Origin: Paraphotobacterium marinum
Lineage (GTDB): Bacteria; Pseudomonadota; Gammaproteobacteria; Enterobacterales; Vibrionaceae
Direction: 5' to 3'
NCBI RefSeq assembly: GCF_002216855.1
Contig: NZ_CP022355.1
Location: 806,001-870,000, forward strand
DNA length: 64,000 nt
The notes below the pieces were generated by a model that was given only the letters and a program-made list of their open reading frames with translations, did no database searches and was not told the DNA's origin. A program made the position numbers and the translations under genes. Positions 29,066 to 40,235 of the stretch are shown here, piece by piece; positions within the stretch are counted from its first letter, which is position 1; every line of letters begins with the position of its first letter.

Positions 29066-29887
29066 TTGAATTTGTTAAAACTCAGAAGTAAAAATAGAAT
29101 TATAAAAATATTACAGATTACTGATACTCATCTTTTTAAAAGCAGTAGAGAAAAGTTACTCGGAATTTCTACTAATGATAGTTTTCTTGAGGTCGTTTCT
29201 AATATAAACAAAAGTCAATCAGAATATGATTTAGTCTTAATTACAGGTGATATTTCTCAGGATCATACCTATGAGTCTTATGAGTTTTTTTTTCATCAGA
29301 TTCGTTCTTTAAAATTACCTTTTGTTTTTATTCCTGGTAATCATGATGAAGGTATACAATTAAACAATGTAATTAAACAATTAAAAATAGAGCAATATGA
29401 ACAGGTTTTAATAAATGATTCCTGGCAAATTATTTTATTGGATAGTCAAGTCAAAAACGAGGTAAACGGTGGTTTAAGCGATAGACAGTTGTTTTCATTA
29501 GAACAAAATCTTGAATCAAATAGCTTGTTTTCATTAATTGCTCTTCATCATCCACCATTAGAGTGTGACTGCAAATGGTTAGATGAACATAAGTTTGATA
29601 ATCAACATAAATTTTGGTCTACAATAGTCAATTACTCGTCAAAATTAAAGGGTATAATTTGTGGCCACATTCATCAAAATTATGAAAAAAATCATCATGA
29701 TATTAAATTACTAGCTACACCATCTACATGTATACAATTTAAACCCCTTAGCCATGAGTTTTGTTTAGATGATAAAAACCCAGGTTGGAGAGTTTTAGAA
29801 TTAAGCCCGGATGGAAAGTTAACGTCAGAAGTATTCCGTATAAGTAATAATAATTTTTTACCTGATTTTGAATCAAAAGGGTACTAA
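29066..29887 (+). CDS. cpdA: 3',5'-cyclic AMP phosphodiesterase
   Basis: Metallophosphoesterase that hydrolyses cyclic AMP. The 273 residues carry all family motifs in order: ILQITDTHLF (residues about 13-22), LITGDISQD, FIPGNHDEG, LIALHHPP and GIICGHIHQN, then LLATPSTCIQFKP. The start is TTG at 29066, with GGATTA about 13 bases upstream. An in-frame T9 run encodes the three phenylalanines of EFFFHQI. In E. coli yqiA lies between cpdA and parE; here parE follows after 34 bases and yqiA is missing. Confidence 0.94.
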   Translation: MNLLKLRSKNRIIKILQITDTHLFKSSREKLLGISTNDSFLEVVSNINKSQSEYDLVLITGDISQDHTYESYEFFFHQIRSLKLPFVFIPGNHDEGIQLNNVIKQLKIEQYEQVLINDSWQIILLDSQVKNEVNGGLSDRQLFSLEQNLESNSLFSLIALHHPPLECDCKWLDEHKFDNQHKFWSTIVNYSSKLKGIICGHIHQNYEKNHHDIKLLATPSTCIQFKPLSHEFCLDDKNPGWRVLELSPDGKLTSEVFRISNNNFLPDFESKGY

Positions 29888-29921
29888 AAAATTAAATATA
29901 GTAGATTTTAGGAAATGACAA

Positions 29922-31826
29922 ATGAGTTCTAACAACTATTCAAGTGAATCAATTGAAGTATTGAAAGGTCTCGAACCTGTAAAAAAAAGACCTGGGATGT
30001 ATACAGACACATCTCGCCCCAATCACCTTGCTCAAGAAGTTATTGATAATAGTATTGATGAAGCATTAGCTGGTTACGCAAAAGAAATTAATGTTATCTT
30101 GCATTCAGACATGTCTCTAGAAGTAATAGATGATGGAAGAGGGATGCCCATAGACATTCACCCAGAAGAAAAAATTTCTGGAGTAGAGTTAATTTTATCT
30201 AAGTTACACGCCGGAGGTAAGTTCTCAAAAAAAAATTATCAATTTTCTGGCGGTTTACATGGTGTAGGAATATCTGTCGTTAACGCACTATCCAAGAGAG
30301 TTGAAGTTCGAATAAAAAGGGGAGGTATTATTTATGAAATCATATTTGAAAATGGCTATAAAGTATCAGAACTTAAAGAAATAGGTAAATGTCCTAAGAA
30401 AAAAACCGGTACAGCTGTTAGATTTTGGCCTAATACAAATTATTTCGACTCACCAACGATTTCTGAAAATAAAATATGTCGAGATTTAAAGGCTAAAGCT
30501 GTTTTGTGTCCAAGCTTAAAAATCTTATATGAAAATAAAGGTTCTGGTTTAAAACATGAATGGTGTTTTAGTAATGGAATGGTTGATTATCTCAAAGCAC
30601 AAGTTACAAATATTGATGTCATTCCAATTGAGTTATTTTCCGGTGAATTTGTGGGTAATGAGGAAGTAGTAAGCTGGGCTTTAACATGGTCAAAAGGCGA
30701 GTCTGCAAACGTAAAGGAAAGTTATGTGAATCTTATCCCCACACCTTTAGGAGGCACTCATGTTAACGGTCTGCGACAAGGGTTACTTGATGCTGTGAAA
30801 GAGTTTTGTGATTACCGAAACCTTTTGCCAAGAGGTGTTAAATTAACAGCTGACGACATATGGGAAAATTGTGAATATATTTTATCAGTGAAATTATTGG
30901 AACCACAATTTTCAGGACAAACCAAGGAAAGACTATCCTCCAGACAGTGTGTTCCATTTATATCAGGAGCTATTAAAGACACTTTAAGTTTATGGTTAAA
31001 TGAAAGACCACAATTATCTGAGCAATTGGTAGAAATATTTATTAATAATGCCAGTAATAGACTCAGGGCGGCAAAAAAAGTAGTTAGAAAGAAAATAACA
31101 CAAGGTCCTGCATTGCCTGGGAAATTAACTGACTGTACTATTCAAGATTTTTCCAAAACAGAATTATTTTTAGTTGAAGGGGATTCAGCTGGTGGCTCTG
31201 CAAAGCAAGCACGAAATCGAGAAATACAGGCAGTTATGCCTTTGAGGGGAAAGATCTTGAATACTTGGGAAGTTTCTTCTGAACAAGTTTTGAGTTCACA
31301 GGAAGTTCATGATATTTCAGTTGCGCTTGGCATTGATCCTGGTACATCTAATTTAGATGGCTTGAGGTATGGTAAGGTTTGTATTCTTGCGGATGCCGAC
31401 TCTGATGGCTCTCACATTGCCACTCTCTTATGTGCACTATTTTTTAAACACTTCAAAAGATTAGTTGAAGCTGGACATGTTTATGTCGCTATGCCCCCTT
31501 TATACCGAATTGATTGTGGCAAGGAAGTGTTTTATGCTCTAGATGATGAGGAAAAACAAGGAGTTTTAGATAGATTAAGTCATCGAAAATCAAAAATAAA
31601 TGTTCAGAGGTTTAAGGGACTTGGTGAAATGAATCCGCTCCAACTTCGAGAAACAACGATGGATCCAAATACAAGAAGATTGGTTCAGCTATCTGTTAAT
31701 GAAGATGATGATGCACTAGAAGTAATGAATATGCTTCTTGGAAAAAAAGAGCAGAAGATAGAAAAAAGTGGCTTGAAGAAAAAGGCAATCTTTCCAGTAA
31801 TTAAAAAGTTGGTAAACAAGATATGA
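29922..31826 (+). CDS. parE: DNA topoisomerase IV subunit B
   Basis: ATPase subunit of topoisomerase IV, which decatenates daughter chromosomes. The 634 residues (E. coli 630) show the GHKL ATP site ([47 protein letters not shown]), the transducer domain and the Toprim domain ([32 protein letters not shown]), ending with [12 protein letters not shown]. The start at 29922 is preceded by AGGAAATGAC. The stop overlaps the parC start in an ATGA. Confidence 0.96.
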   Translation: MSSNNYSSESIEVLKGLEPVKKRPGMYTDTSRPNHLAQEVIDNSIDEALAGYAKEINVILHSDMSLEVIDDGRGMPIDIHPEEKISGVELILSKLHAGGKFSKKNYQFSGGLHGVGISVVNALSKRVEVRIKRGGIIYEIIFENGYKVSELKEIGKCPKKKTGTAVRFWPNTNYFDSPTISENKICRDLKAKAVLCPSLKILYENKGSGLKHEWCFSNGMVDYLKAQVTNIDVIPIELFSGEFVGNEEVVSWALTWSKGESANVKESYVNLIPTPLGGTHVNGLRQGLLDAVKEFCDYRNLLPRGVKLTADDIWENCEYILSVKLLEPQFSGQTKERLSSRQCVPFISGAIKDTLSLWLNERPQLSEQLVEIFINNASNRLRAAKKVVRKKITQGPALPGKLTDCTIQDFSKTELFLVEGDSAGGSAKQARNREIQAVMPLRGKILNTWEVSSEQVLSSQEVHDISVALGIDPGTSNLDGLRYGKVCILADADSDGSHIATLLCALFFKHFKRLVEAGHVYVAMPPLYRIDCGKEVFYALDDEEKQGVLDRLSHRKSKINVQRFKGLGEMNPLQLRETTMDPNTRRLVQLSVNEDDDALEVMNMLLGKKEQKIEKSGLKKKAIFPVIKKLVNKI

Positions 31827-34069
31827 ATATAGAACAACATGACTTTTCAGAAGTATTACCCTTAAAAGATTTTGCTGAAAAATCTTATCTCGATTATTCG
31901 ATGTATGTGATTAAGGATAGAGCTTTACCTTTTGTTGGCGATGGCTTAAAACCAGTTCAAAGACGTATTGTATTTGCGATGTCTGAGTTAGGCTTGAATG
32001 CACAGGCAAAGTATAAAAAGTCTGCAAGAACTGTTGGAGATGTTCTTGGTAAATATCATCCACATGGAGATACCGCATGCTATGAAGCAATGGTAATTAT
32101 GGCTCAGCCTTTCACATATCGGTATCCTTTAGTCGATGGCCAAGGAAACTGGGGAGCTCCTGATGATCCAAAGTCATTTGCAGCAATGAGATATACAGAA
32201 TCTCGACTTTCTAAATTTTCTGATATTCTCTTACAAGAAGTAAACAAAGGCACTGTTGATTGGAATTTGAATTTTGATGGTACTCTTAATGAACCAAAAT
32301 CATTGCCTGCAAGACTGCCTCACATATTACTTAATGGGATTACCGGTATTGCAGTTGGAATGGCTACTGATATTCCTCCACACAATTTAAGTGAAATTTG
32401 TGATGCATTAGTGGCTATAATTGAAGAGCCTAATATATCAATTGATAATTTGATGAACATAATACCTGGACCAGATTATCCAACAAAAGCTGAAATAATT
32501 TCATCACAAGATGAAATCAAAAATATCTATATCAAGGGTAAGGGCTCTATAAAAATGAGAGCTCTTTGGCGAGATGAAGATAATGATATTTTAATTCATG
32601 CTCTTCCTCATCAAGTTTCTGGTGCAAAAATTATTCAGCAAATAGCTGAACAAATAAAAAATAAAAAACTACCAATGATCACTGATATTAGAGATGAAAG
32701 TGATCATGAAAATCCTACTCGAATAATTTTGGTGCCAAAAAATAAAAGGGTGGAAAAAGAGCAGGTTATGAGCCACTTGTTTGCATCGACAGATTTAGAA
32801 AAAAGCTTCCGTGTAAACTTAAATATGATTGGTTTAAATGAAAAGCCACAAGTTAAAAACTTATTACAAATCTTAAATGAATGGCTAGAATACAGGCGCA
32901 TAACCGTTTTAAAAAGAATTCAAACTAGACTCAACCTGATTAAAAAAAGACTTCATATATTAGAAGGCCTTTTGATTGCATATTTAAATATTGATAGAAT
33001 TATAGAAATAATCCGCACGGAAGATGAGCCTAAAGAAATTCTAATGAGTGAGTTTGACTTAACAGATATTCAAGCACATTCAATTTTAGAAATTAAACTT
33101 AGAAATTTAGCAAAATTAGAAGAAATAAAAATTAAAAAAGAATTAGAAGAACTTTCTAAAGAAAGGGATACTTTAGAGAAAATCTCTAATTCATCAAGAC
33201 GCTTAAATACATTGATTAAAAAAGAGATTATCGCTGATAAAAAACTATTTGGAGACGAAAGGTTATCCCAAATTGTGCAAAGGAGCGAGTCTAAATTGAT
33301 GGATCAAAAACAAATAATTGGTAGAGATCCTGTTACGGTTATATTATCTCAAAAAGGTTGGATAAGAAGCTCTAAGGGACATGACTTAGATTTAAGTAAA
33401 TTAATTTTTAAATCTGGAGATAAGTTATTAATGTCATCTCAAGGAAAAATGAATGACATAGTTACTTTTTTAATGTCAGATGGAAAAAGCTTTTCACTGG
33501 ATGTTCATTCACTATCCTCTTCGCGAGGCTCAGGTGAACCTTTAAGTAGTAAATTAAACTTTATGCCAACTACTGAAGTTCAACAAATGTTTTTTCCTGA
33601 TCCAGTATTTCATTACATGATAAGTAGCTCATTTGGATATGGTTTTATTATCGAAGGAAATAAATTAATATCCAAAAATAAATCAGGAAAGCTCTTAATA
33701 AATATTAGCAGTGGAGTAAATCTTCTCGAGCCAAAAAAAATTATAGATATAGAAAGTGAATACATTATCAACATTACTAATAAAGGACGTTTATTGTTAT
33801 TTCCTTTAAAACAATTACCAGTATTAAGTAAGGGTAAAGGTAATAAAATGATCAATATACCTAATAACTTCCTATTAAATAATGAAGAGTTTTTACTGTT
33901 TGCAGATATAATTTCAACATCTAGTTCTTTAATTATTTTCTCTGGTAAAAGAAAGTTGACGTTATCAAATGAAGACTTACAAGAATTTATCTCAGAAAGA
34001 GGCAGAAGAGGAATGTTATTACCTAGAGGTTTCCAAAAAGTAAATAAAATTTCTATCATTAAAAAATAG
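31823..34069 (+). CDS. parC: DNA topoisomerase IV subunit A
   Basis: Breakage-reunion subunit of topoisomerase IV, 748 residues (E. coli 752). It has the quinolone-determining region [15 protein letters not shown]; the residue equivalent to E. coli Ser80 is Thr84. The catalytic tyrosine is Tyr124 in [11 protein letters not shown] long coiled-coil and the C-terminal beta-pinwheel blades follow ([43 protein letters not shown]). Coupled to parE by a four-base overlap and closed by a strong hairpin. Confidence 0.96.
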   Translation: MNIEQHDFSEVLPLKDFAEKSYLDYSMYVIKDRALPFVGDGLKPVQRRIVFAMSELGLNAQAKYKKSARTVGDVLGKYHPHGDTACYEAMVIMAQPFTYRYPLVDGQGNWGAPDDPKSFAAMRYTESRLSKFSDILLQEVNKGTVDWNLNFDGTLNEPKSLPARLPHILLNGITGIAVGMATDIPPHNLSEICDALVAIIEEPNISIDNLMNIIPGPDYPTKAEIISSQDEIKNIYIKGKGSIKMRALWRDEDNDILIHALPHQVSGAKIIQQIAEQIKNKKLPMITDIRDESDHENPTRIILVPKNKRVEKEQVMSHLFASTDLEKSFRVNLNMIGLNEKPQVKNLLQILNEWLEYRRITVLKRIQTRLNLIKKRLHILEGLLIAYLNIDRIIEIIRTEDEPKEILMSEFDLTDIQAHSILEIKLRNLAKLEEIKIKKELEELSKERDTLEKISNSSRRLNTLIKKEIIADKKLFGDERLSQIVQRSESKLMDQKQIIGRDPVTVILSQKGWIRSSKGHDLDLSKLIFKSGDKLLMSSQGKMNDIVTFLMSDGKSFSLDVHSLSSSRGSGEPLSSKLNFMPTTEVQQMFFPDPVFHYMISSSFGYGFIIEGNKLISKNKSGKLLINISSGVNLLEPKKIIDIESEYIINITNKGRLLLFPLKQLPVLSKGKGNKMINIPNNFLLNNEEFLLFADIISTSSSLIIFSGKRKLTLSNEDLQEFISERGRRGMLLPRGFQKVNKISIIKK

Positions 34070-34078
34070 ACTTTAATG

Positions 34079-34113
34079 AATAATAGATATCGCAAAAGGA
34101 TATCTATTATTTT
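34079..34113 (+). terminator. Terminator after parC
   Basis: A perfect 13-base stem, AATAATAGATATC (34079-34091) and GATATCTATTATT (34099-34111), with a seven-base loop and a short T stretch after it. It lies between convergent parC and ridA and may serve both directions. Confidence 0.65.
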
Positions 34114-34115
34114 CG

Positions 34116-34502
34116 TTACTTAGATGATAAAACAGCATCAATTTCAATTTTTACATTTTTAGGCAGTCTCGATACTTCAACGCAAGTTCTCGCAGGATAA
34201 TTTGAGCTTAGATTATCAAAAAATGATTTATAACTATCATTAAAAGTATCATAGTCGTTCATGTCTGTAAGATAAATAGTCATTTTAATAACTTGAGACA
34301 TGTTACAACCAGCTTCTTCGACAACCCCTTTGATATTTTGTAATGCTTGATGTGTTTGATGCTCAATTTTTTCTGGTATATTTCCAGTCTTAGGATCTAC
34401 TGGAATTTGTCCTGAAGTAAAAATTAAGTTCCCTGATTTTATGCCTTGAACATATGGACCAAAAGCAGCTGGTGCTTTGTTAGTTTTTATTACAGTATTC
34501 AT
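34116..34502 (-). CDS. ridA: Reactive intermediate/imine deaminase RidA (YjgF family)
   Basis: Clears reactive enamine and imine products of PLP enzymes such as threonine dehydratase, protecting branched-chain synthesis. The 128 residues contain APAAFGPYVQGIKSGNLIFT, SGQIPVDPKTG, ALQNIKGVVEEAG and, at the end, the active-site arginine in ARTCVEVSRLPKNVKIEIDA. It is third in pyrB-pyrI-ridA, overlapping pyrI by four bases, an arrangement shared with many relatives. Confidence 0.94.
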   Translation of the reverse strand: MNTVIKTNKAPAAFGPYVQGIKSGNLIFTSGQIPVDPKTGNIPEKIEHQTHQALQNIKGVVEEAGCNMSQVIKMTIYLTDMNDYDTFNDSYKSFFDNLSSNYPARTCVEVSRLPKNVKIEIDAVLSSK

Positions 34503-34981
34503 TTTGTATCCTTATAATTAATTTGGGTTATTATTTTTTTTTGGTATGACTTTTCACAGTAGTGGCATTTTAATAGAGTATTATCGTTATGATGAGTAAC
34601 TTTGAAATAACTTCTAACCTTTTCATGGTTAGTTATACAGTTTGGATTTGGACATGAAAAAATACCAAGAACCTCTCTTGGTAAAATAATCTTATATTTT
34701 TTTATAACGGTAAAATCTTTAATTTGATTGATTGTTATATTTTGACTGAATAAAGCTAACTGATTAGCTTTATTTTCAGGTAAAAAAACATTTTCAATTT
34801 TAATAATATCCTTTGTTTTCATATTTGAAGATGGTAGATTGATGCCTACAGTCATTCTCTCATTAGAGTTCTCTAGTTTTAAAAATCTCAGTATGTCAAA
34901 ACCTAGAGGTGAAGGAATGTGGTCAATTACAGTCCCATTTTTTATAGCTTCTACTTGTAACTTATCTTGCAATGACATCAT
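34499..34981 (-). CDS. pyrI: Aspartate carbamoyltransferase regulatory chain
   Basis: Binds CTP or ATP and gives allosteric control to PyrB. The 160 residues (E. coli 153) begin [16 protein letters not shown], the nucleotide-binding domain, and end with the zinc domain whose four cysteines are in SCPNPNC and [10 protein letters not shown]. It overlaps pyrB by four bases and ridA by four bases, so the three genes are tightly coupled. Confidence 0.95.
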   Translation of the reverse strand: MMSLQDKLQVEAIKNGTVIDHIPSPLGFDILRFLKLENSNERMTVGINLPSSNMKTKDIIKIENVFLPENKANQLALFSQNITINQIKDFTVIKKYKIILPREVLGIFSCPNPNCITNHEKVRSYFKVTHHNDNTLLKCHYCEKSYQKKIITQINYKDTK

Positions 34982-35904
34982 AACTCCTTATTCAAAATCA
35001 TGTAAACTAGTGCTTGTCTGGCATATAATCCATTTTTAGCTTGCTGGAAATAGTATGCATAAGGTGTTTCATCAACATTTACATCTAATTCATCTACCCG
35101 TGGGAGTGGGTGAAGTATTTTTAAATTTTCTTTTGCTTTATCCAAAGAAGACTTTTCTAAAATAAAAGTAGATTTTAAGTGCGTATATTCACTTTGTTCA
35201 AATCTTTCTTTTTGTATTCTTGTCATGTAAATGATGTCAGTGCTTGGTATTATATCGTCAAAACTATCTACTAAAGAAAATGTGTTGTTTGTTAGTTCTA
35301 TTAGCTCTATAAGATAATTTGGAAGTTCTAGTTCTTTTGGCGATAAAAGATAAAAGTGATTATTAGAAAATTTAGATAATGCTATTATTAAAGAGTGAAC
35401 GGTTCGACCATATTTTAAATCACCCACAAATGCTATTTTGAGATTATTAAGTGAAAGTTGTGTTTCATAAATACTGTACAAATCTAGTAATGTTTGTGTA
35501 GGGTGTTGATTAGCTCCATCACCAGCATTGATTACTGGTATACCAGAAATTTCAGATGCTAATCGAGCGGTCCCTTCAATGGGGTGCCTGATAATAATTG
35601 CATCGGAATAAGAGGCAATTATTTTCATAGAATCAATGAAAGATTCCCCTTTATTTGCTGATGAAGTGTTCCCATCATTATCAAAGCCAATTATTTTACC
35701 ACCTAACTTTTGTATAGCAGTTTCAAATGAAAGTCTAGTTCTAGTGGATGCTTCAAAAAAACAACTGGCTATTATTTTAGAATCAATATTAGGGTTAATT
35801 GTACCTTTTTTAATTTTATCTGTTATTAATAAAATATTTTCTAATTGCTCTTTAGAGATGTCAGATAGGGAAATAATACTTTTATTAAATATATGGTTTT
35901 TCAT
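34978..35904 (-). CDS. pyrB: Aspartate carbamoyltransferase catalytic chain
   Basis: First committed step of pyrimidine synthesis: carbamoyl phosphate plus aspartate. The 308 residues (E. coli 311) have the carbamoyl phosphate motif [11 protein letters not shown] (residues about 53-63), [30 protein letters not shown] and [12 protein letters not shown]. It heads the pyrB-pyrI-ridA operon and is divergent from rraB. I found no clear UTP-type attenuator hairpin in the 150 bases upstream, only an AT-only inverted repeat (35925-35934 with 35946-35955). Confidence 0.95.
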   Translation of the reverse strand: MKNHIFNKSIISLSDISKEQLENILLITDKIKKGTINPNIDSKIIASCFFEASTRTRLSFETAIQKLGGKIIGFDNDGNTSSANKGESFIDSMKIIASYSDAIIIRHPIEGTARLASEISGIPVINAGDGANQHPTQTLLDLYSIYETQLSLNNLKIAFVGDLKYGRTVHSLIIALSKFSNNHFYLLSPKELELPNYLIELIELTNNTFSLVDSFDDIIPSTDIIYMTRIQKERFEQSEYTHLKSTFILEKSSLDKAKENLKILHPLPRVDELDVNVDETPYAYYFQQAKNGLYARQALVYMILNKEL

Positions 35905-36056
35905 ATCATGCTGAACTCAACTAGTTTAATTTAATATAATATATTTTAAATTAAATTAGAAACTAAGTGAATAATTTTACAATCTCAAAATATAAATATA
36001 ATTTATGTGTTATTCTAGAATAAATTTATAAATCAACTTTAGGAATATTAGGAAAA

Positions 36057-36425
36057 ATGGAGAACTTAAAATTTTTTCAAGATGAAACAAAATTAATTAT
36101 TCAAAATTTATTAGAAGATGGAAGTAATCCGAGTGCTATATACACCATTGAATATCATTTTTCATCACAAAACTTCAATGATTTGGTTGCGATAGCAGAA
36201 AATCTATTTAAAGAAGGTTATGAGGTTTTGGAAATAGAAGAATTAAATGATGAATCAAGTCATCAAAAAATATTTGCTTTTGACCTCATAATTGAATCAG
36301 AACTCAAGGAGTCGATAATAAATAAACATGTAGTTTATTTTCATGAAATGTGTAAAGCTAAAAATATTGAATTTGATGGATGGGGCACATACTTTGAAGA
36401 TATTCAAGAGGATGAAGAATACTAG
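36057..36425 (+). CDS. rraB: Regulator of ribonuclease E activity B
   Basis: Inhibitor that binds the degradosome scaffold of RNase E and alters mRNA decay. The 122 residues resemble E. coli RraB: ETKLIIQNLLEDGSNPSAIY at the start, ENLFKEGYEVLEIEEL in the middle, and the hallmark IEFDGWGTYFEDIQE near the end. The acidic C-terminal tail is shorter than in E. coli. Single gene between divergent pyrB and a 450-base stretch without a clear gene. Confidence 0.93.
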   Translation: MENLKFFQDETKLIIQNLLEDGSNPSAIYTIEYHFSSQNFNDLVAIAENLFKEGYEVLEIEELNDESSHQKIFAFDLIIESELKESIINKHVVYFHEMCKAKNIEFDGWGTYFEDIQEDEEY

Positions 36426-36493
36426 CTTACTGTATGGACTTCTGTGATGGTAAATAAAAGAGCATTTAAATGTGATATTTCATAACAAAACAC

Positions 36494-36536
36494 ATGTAAT
36501 CTATGCTAAGTGGCTTGATATGCTTATAGATTACAT
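36494..36536. repeat. Inverted repeat, 10-base arms
   Basis: ATGTAATCTA (36494-36503) and its exact reverse complement TAGATTACAT (36527-36536), separated by 23 bases. It lies 68 bases beyond the rraB stop. It has no T run, so it is not a standard terminator. Role unknown. Confidence 0.6.
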
Positions 36537-36673
36537 ATGAGAGTAAACATACATGTTAAATACAAAAATGAAATTTGTGAATTTTATGCACTTGAAGCAA
36601 GTAATATTGGGTGCTCAGCGTCTAAATCAATCATTACAAAATTTGTAGCAGCCATAGTATGGATTTTACCTAT

Positions 36674-36695
36674 AAAAAAACCCTCAAAATGAGGG
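36674..36695 (-). terminator. Intrinsic terminator of the pepA-holC-valS transcript
   Basis: On the minus strand CCCTC, loop ATTTT, GAGGG, followed by seven T (complement of A7 at 36674-36680). It lies about 180 bases past the valS stop; no other minus-strand gene intervenes. Confidence 0.75.
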
Positions 36696-36741
36696 CTTCA
36701 AAAAATTGATTTATAAGATAAATTAAATTTACTTTTATAAA

Positions 36742-36767
36742 TTTATTTTATACATGTATAAAATAAA
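36742..36767. repeat. Perfect 26-base palindrome
   Basis: Symmetric about ACATGT: the left half TTTATTTTATACA is the exact reverse complement of the right half TGTATAAAATAAA. It lies 109 bases downstream of the valS stop. It could be a cruciform-forming or protein-binding site. Not a known operator that I can name. Confidence 0.7.
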
Positions 36768-36875
36768 GAGTGAGTTATATAACTATATGAAATTTATTAA
36801 TAAATCACTCAATCGCTTCACTCTTATATAGTTTTAACTAGAAAGAGACAAAGTAGCTAGTATTTTTTGATAGTT

Positions 36876-39740
36876 TTATAATTTTTCAAGAATTAACTTT
36901 TTCTCTCGTAATTTGTTTAATTGACTTGTAAATTCTTTTTTCTTTTTTTCCTCTTTATTAATAACATGTTCAGGAGCTTTATCCACGAAAGCTTTATTAG
37001 ATAATTTTTTGTCGACTCTTGATATTTCCTCTAATAATTTTGATATTTCTTTTGTCAATCGTGATATCTCTTCGTCTTTATTTATCAAACTAGAAGCATC
37101 AATAGTTAACTCAGAAGTATTAATTAAATATGTTGAGCTAAGTTTTACTGAAGAGTTAGACTTATTTTCTTGAATTGTAACCATGTCCAAATTTGATATT
37201 GTCTTTAATAATAATTCATTTTTGATAAATACGTTTTTTTCAGAATTATCATCAAAATATAAAAAAACATTAAGTTTTGTATTTGGCGATATTTTATATT
37301 CATTTCTAATATTTCTTGTAACTTGGACGAAAGATTTAACCCATTCCATTTCTTTTGTCGCTGAAACATCATTTAGACTAGGGTCAAATTTAGGATACTT
37401 TGATAACATTATTGTACTAGTTTGGCTGTTGGGTAGGAATTTTTTTATGTTACTCCAGATTTCTTCAGTTATAAAAGGAATAAAAGGATGAGATAATCTT
37501 AAAATTCCATCTAACGTTTGTAATAAAGTACAAAGTGTAGCATTTTTTTTGTTTTCATTATTCGAATTTAAAGTTGGTTTGGATAACTCCAAATACCAAT
37601 CACAAAATTGATTCCAAGTAAATTCATAAATGCATTGAGCCGCGAGATCAAATCTATAGTTATCTATGTGGTTATTTACTTCTTTAACGGTAGAATTAAA
37701 CAAACTTTTAATCCACCTATCAGGAAGGGACAAATCTACCAACTCAACTGTTTCATAATTAGGATTTTTGTTTATATTTAATATTAAAAAACGGCTAGCA
37801 TTCCATAGTTTGTTGCAAAAATTTCTGTAACCTTCAAGCCTATTCATATCCCAAATTATATCGCGTCCAGTGCTGGCTAAAGAAGCAAGTGTGAACCTTA
37901 ATGCGTCTGTACCATATGAAGCGATACCATCAGGGAAAGCTTTTAAGGTGTTTTTTTCTATTTTTTTTGCCAATGAAGGTTGCATCATATTGCTTGTTCT
38001 TTTATCAACTAGATCGTCAAGCTCTATGCCATCTATCATATCTATAGGATCTAATACATTTCCCTTTGACTTAGACATTTTTTGTCCATTTTCATCACGA
38101 ATTAGACCATGAACGTAAACAGTTTTGAAGGGAATTTGAGGTTTATTATTTTCATCTTTTACTAGATACATCGTCATCATTATCATTCTAGCAACCCAGA
38201 AAAAAATGATATCGTAACCAGTAACTAAAACATTTGTAGGGTGATAGAGATCTAAATTTTTTGTTTTTTCAGGCCAACCTTGAGAAGCAAATGTCCATAA
38301 TGCAGATGAAAACCATGTATCTAAAACATCGTGATCTTGAGAAAGCTCTACGTTATTGTCTAATTCATATTTTTTTCTTACGAATAGTTCATCCTTACCA
38401 ACGTAAATATTACCGGTTGAATCGTACCATGCAGGAATTCTATGTCCCCACCAAAGTTGGCGAGAAATACACCAGTCTTCAATTTCATTCATCCAAGAGA
38501 AGTACATGTTTTCGTATTGTTTAGGAACAAAATTAATTTCATTGTTTTTCACAGCATCAATGGCAGTCTTGGCTAAAGGCTTTGTTTTTACATACCATTG
38601 ATTGGTCAAAAGAGGCTCTATGATTTCACCGCTTCTATCACCGTATGGGATTGTAAGAATATGATCTTTTTGATTAACTAAAAGGTTTAGATCTTTTAAC
38701 TCGGATAGAATTTCTTTTCTAGCATCAAATCTATCAAGCCCCTGATATCTTGAGGGAATGTCAATACTTAAATCATTATAAATCTTACCATTAAAGTGAA
38801 AAATTTCAGGCTTATTTCTAATTTTGGCGGAGAAAGTCATCACATTAATTAATGGTAGTTGATGTTTTTGACCAACACTATAGTCGTTAAAGTCATGAGC
38901 TGGAGTAATCTTAACACATCCAGTACCTTTCTCTAAGTCGGCATGTTCATCAGCAATTATAGGGATTTCACGATTAATTATTGGCAACATGACATGTTTG
39001 CCGATAATACTTTTATAGCGCTCATCATTAGGGTTTACAGCGACAGCCACATCACCTAATAGAGTTTCAGGTCTTGTGGTTGAAACAATAATATAATCGA
39101 GACCCTCAATAGTTTTTGTGTTACCAGTCAGTTTATACTTAATATCCCACATGTAACCTTGGGACTCTCTATTTTCTACTTCCAAATCAGAAATTGCAGT
39201 GTTGAGTTTTGGATCCCAATTGACAAGTCTTTTTCCTCTATAAATAAGTTTATCATCATAGAGTTTTTCAAATGCTGCCGTTACAGCAAGAGATAAATCT
39301 TCATCCATAGTAAACTTTTCTCTACTCCAATCGGCTGATAACCCCAATCGTTTCATTTGATTTAAAATTAAATTACCAGATTCGTTTTTCCATTCCCAAA
39401 TTTTTTCAATGAACTTATCACGGCCAAAATCATGTTTATTTTTCCCTTCTTCTTTTGCAACTTTTCTTTCAACAAGCATTTGTGTAGCAATACCAGCATG
39501 ATCAGTTCCAACCTGCCAAAGTGTATTATTACCCCGCATTCTTGATGTTCTTATAAGTATATCCATGATTGTTTGTTGAAAGGCATGCCCCATATGAAGG
39601 CTCCCTGTAACATTTGGCGGAGGAAGAACAATAGTGTAGGAATTATTTAATTCAGGGTTTTGTGGAGCAAAACAATTTTTTGACTCCCATGACTTATAAG
39701 TTTTTTTTTCGATTTGACTTGGGTTATATGTTTTTTCCAT
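36876..39740 (-). CDS. valS: Valyl-tRNA synthetase
   Basis: Charges tRNA-Val; class I enzyme of 954 residues (E. coli 951). The HIGH motif is [15 protein letters not shown] (near residue 45), the editing domain contains [15 protein letters not shown], and the KMSKS motif is [14 protein letters not shown] (near residue 557). The anticodon-binding domain and a C-terminal lysine-rich coiled coil (last 65 residues) are present. Last gene of pepA-holC-valS, 19 bases after holC. Confidence 0.97.
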   Translation of the reverse strand: MEKTYNPSQIEKKTYKSWESKNCFAPQNPELNNSYTIVLPPPNVTGSLHMGHAFQQTIMDILIRTSRMRGNNTLWQVGTDHAGIATQMLVERKVAKEEGKNKHDFGRDKFIEKIWEWKNESGNLILNQMKRLGLSADWSREKFTMDEDLSLAVTAAFEKLYDDKLIYRGKRLVNWDPKLNTAISDLEVENRESQGYMWDIKYKLTGNTKTIEGLDYIIVSTTRPETLLGDVAVAVNPNDERYKSIIGKHVMLPIINREIPIIADEHADLEKGTGCVKITPAHDFNDYSVGQKHQLPLINVMTFSAKIRNKPEIFHFNGKIYNDLSIDIPSRYQGLDRFDARKEILSELKDLNLLVNQKDHILTIPYGDRSGEIIEPLLTNQWYVKTKPLAKTAIDAVKNNEINFVPKQYENMYFSWMNEIEDWCISRQLWWGHRIPAWYDSTGNIYVGKDELFVRKKYELDNNVELSQDHDVLDTWFSSALWTFASQGWPEKTKNLDLYHPTNVLVTGYDIIFFWVARMIMMTMYLVKDENNKPQIPFKTVYVHGLIRDENGQKMSKSKGNVLDPIDMIDGIELDDLVDKRTSNMMQPSLAKKIEKNTLKAFPDGIASYGTDALRFTLASLASTGRDIIWDMNRLEGYRNFCNKLWNASRFLILNINKNPNYETVELVDLSLPDRWIKSLFNSTVKEVNNHIDNYRFDLAAQCIYEFTWNQFCDWYLELSKPTLNSNNENKKNATLCTLLQTLDGILRLSHPFIPFITEEIWSNIKKFLPNSQTSTIMLSKYPKFDPSLNDVSATKEMEWVKSFVQVTRNIRNEYKISPNTKLNVFLYFDDNSEKNVFIKNELLLKTISNLDMVTIQENKSNSSVKLSSTYLINTSELTIDASSLINKDEEISRLTKEISKLLEEISRVDKKLSNKAFVDKAPEHVINKEEKKKKEFTSQLNKLREKKLILEKL

Positions 39741-39759
39741 GTTGATTTTTTTTACCTGA

Positions 39760-40221
39760 TTAATTTAAAATATCTAACTCATAAACTGAGTTAATGGAAT
39801 GGGTTTTTATGTTAAAACCTAACTTTTTATACTGCATATATCGCATTCTGGCCGATTTTTTTAACTCTTCTTTATTAGGAACAAAGTCAATTATTGTCGC
39901 AGAACTGATGTTATTTATCACTAAACTTTCTGATAAATTAATGAAGATTCTATTAGAGCTATAGTTAGAGAAATTGTGACTAATAACAATAGGTGAGCCA
40001 TTGAAAGAGACCTCACTTGAAATACAATGAGCTAAAAATTTTTCAGCTGGCAGATTCCATAAAAACTCATCCAATTTTTGTTCAGACAATTCATTATTTA
40101 CTAGAATAAATATTTGTTTTTTTATATTGTAAAAAGGCTCAATAATTCCAACCAAAAAATTCAAGTTTCTTTGTTCTAAAACTTCATCATTTTCAATTTG
40201 AAAAAAAATTGCCTTTTTCAT
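39760..40221 (-). CDS. holC: DNA polymerase III chi subunit
   Basis: Links the clamp-loader complex to single-strand binding protein. The 153-residue protein (E. coli 147) is divergent but has the typical layout and end ([16 protein letters not shown]). The [16 protein letters not shown] segment corresponds to the conserved LD..LW.....FIPH region. Identification leans on its position between pepA and valS, which is conserved in gammaproteobacteria; gaps are 14 and 19 bases. Confidence 0.85.
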   Translation of the reverse strand: MKKAIFFQIENDEVLEQRNLNFLVGIIEPFYNIKKQIFILVNNELSEQKLDEFLWNLPAEKFLAHCISSEVSFNGSPIVISHNFSNYSSNRIFINLSESLVINNISSATIIDFVPNKEELKKSARMRYMQYKKLGFNIKTHSINSVYELDILN

Positions 40222-40235
40222 TTATTTTCTCTAAC

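Larger units (their letters stand above)
36426..36875. other. Intergenic region between rraB and valS with inverted repeats, no supported gene
   Basis: Four hundred and fifty bases with no gene I can support. From left to right it holds an inverted repeat with 10-base arms (36494-36503 and 36527-36536), a 51-codon open frame (36537-36692) with no ribosome site and no recognised product, the valS-side terminator (36674-36695), a perfect 26-base palindrome (36742-36767), and repeated GAGTGA/TCACTC elements between 36767 and 36825. The short open frame and a shorter one in another frame may be the remains of a lost gene; relatives often carry further genes here. Confidence 0.5.

Noticed and set aside
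35925-35955. Possible pyrBI attenuator from the inverted repeat TTTAATTTAA...TTAAATTAAA
   Set aside because: The stem is entirely A-T, has no U run on the pyrB strand and no leader peptide with a pyrimidine-rich pause region.
36537-36692. A 51-codon open frame starting MRVNIHVKYKNEICEFYALE
   Set aside because: No ribosome site, no recognisable family, and its end runs through the terminator hairpin. Kept only as a possible gene remnant.
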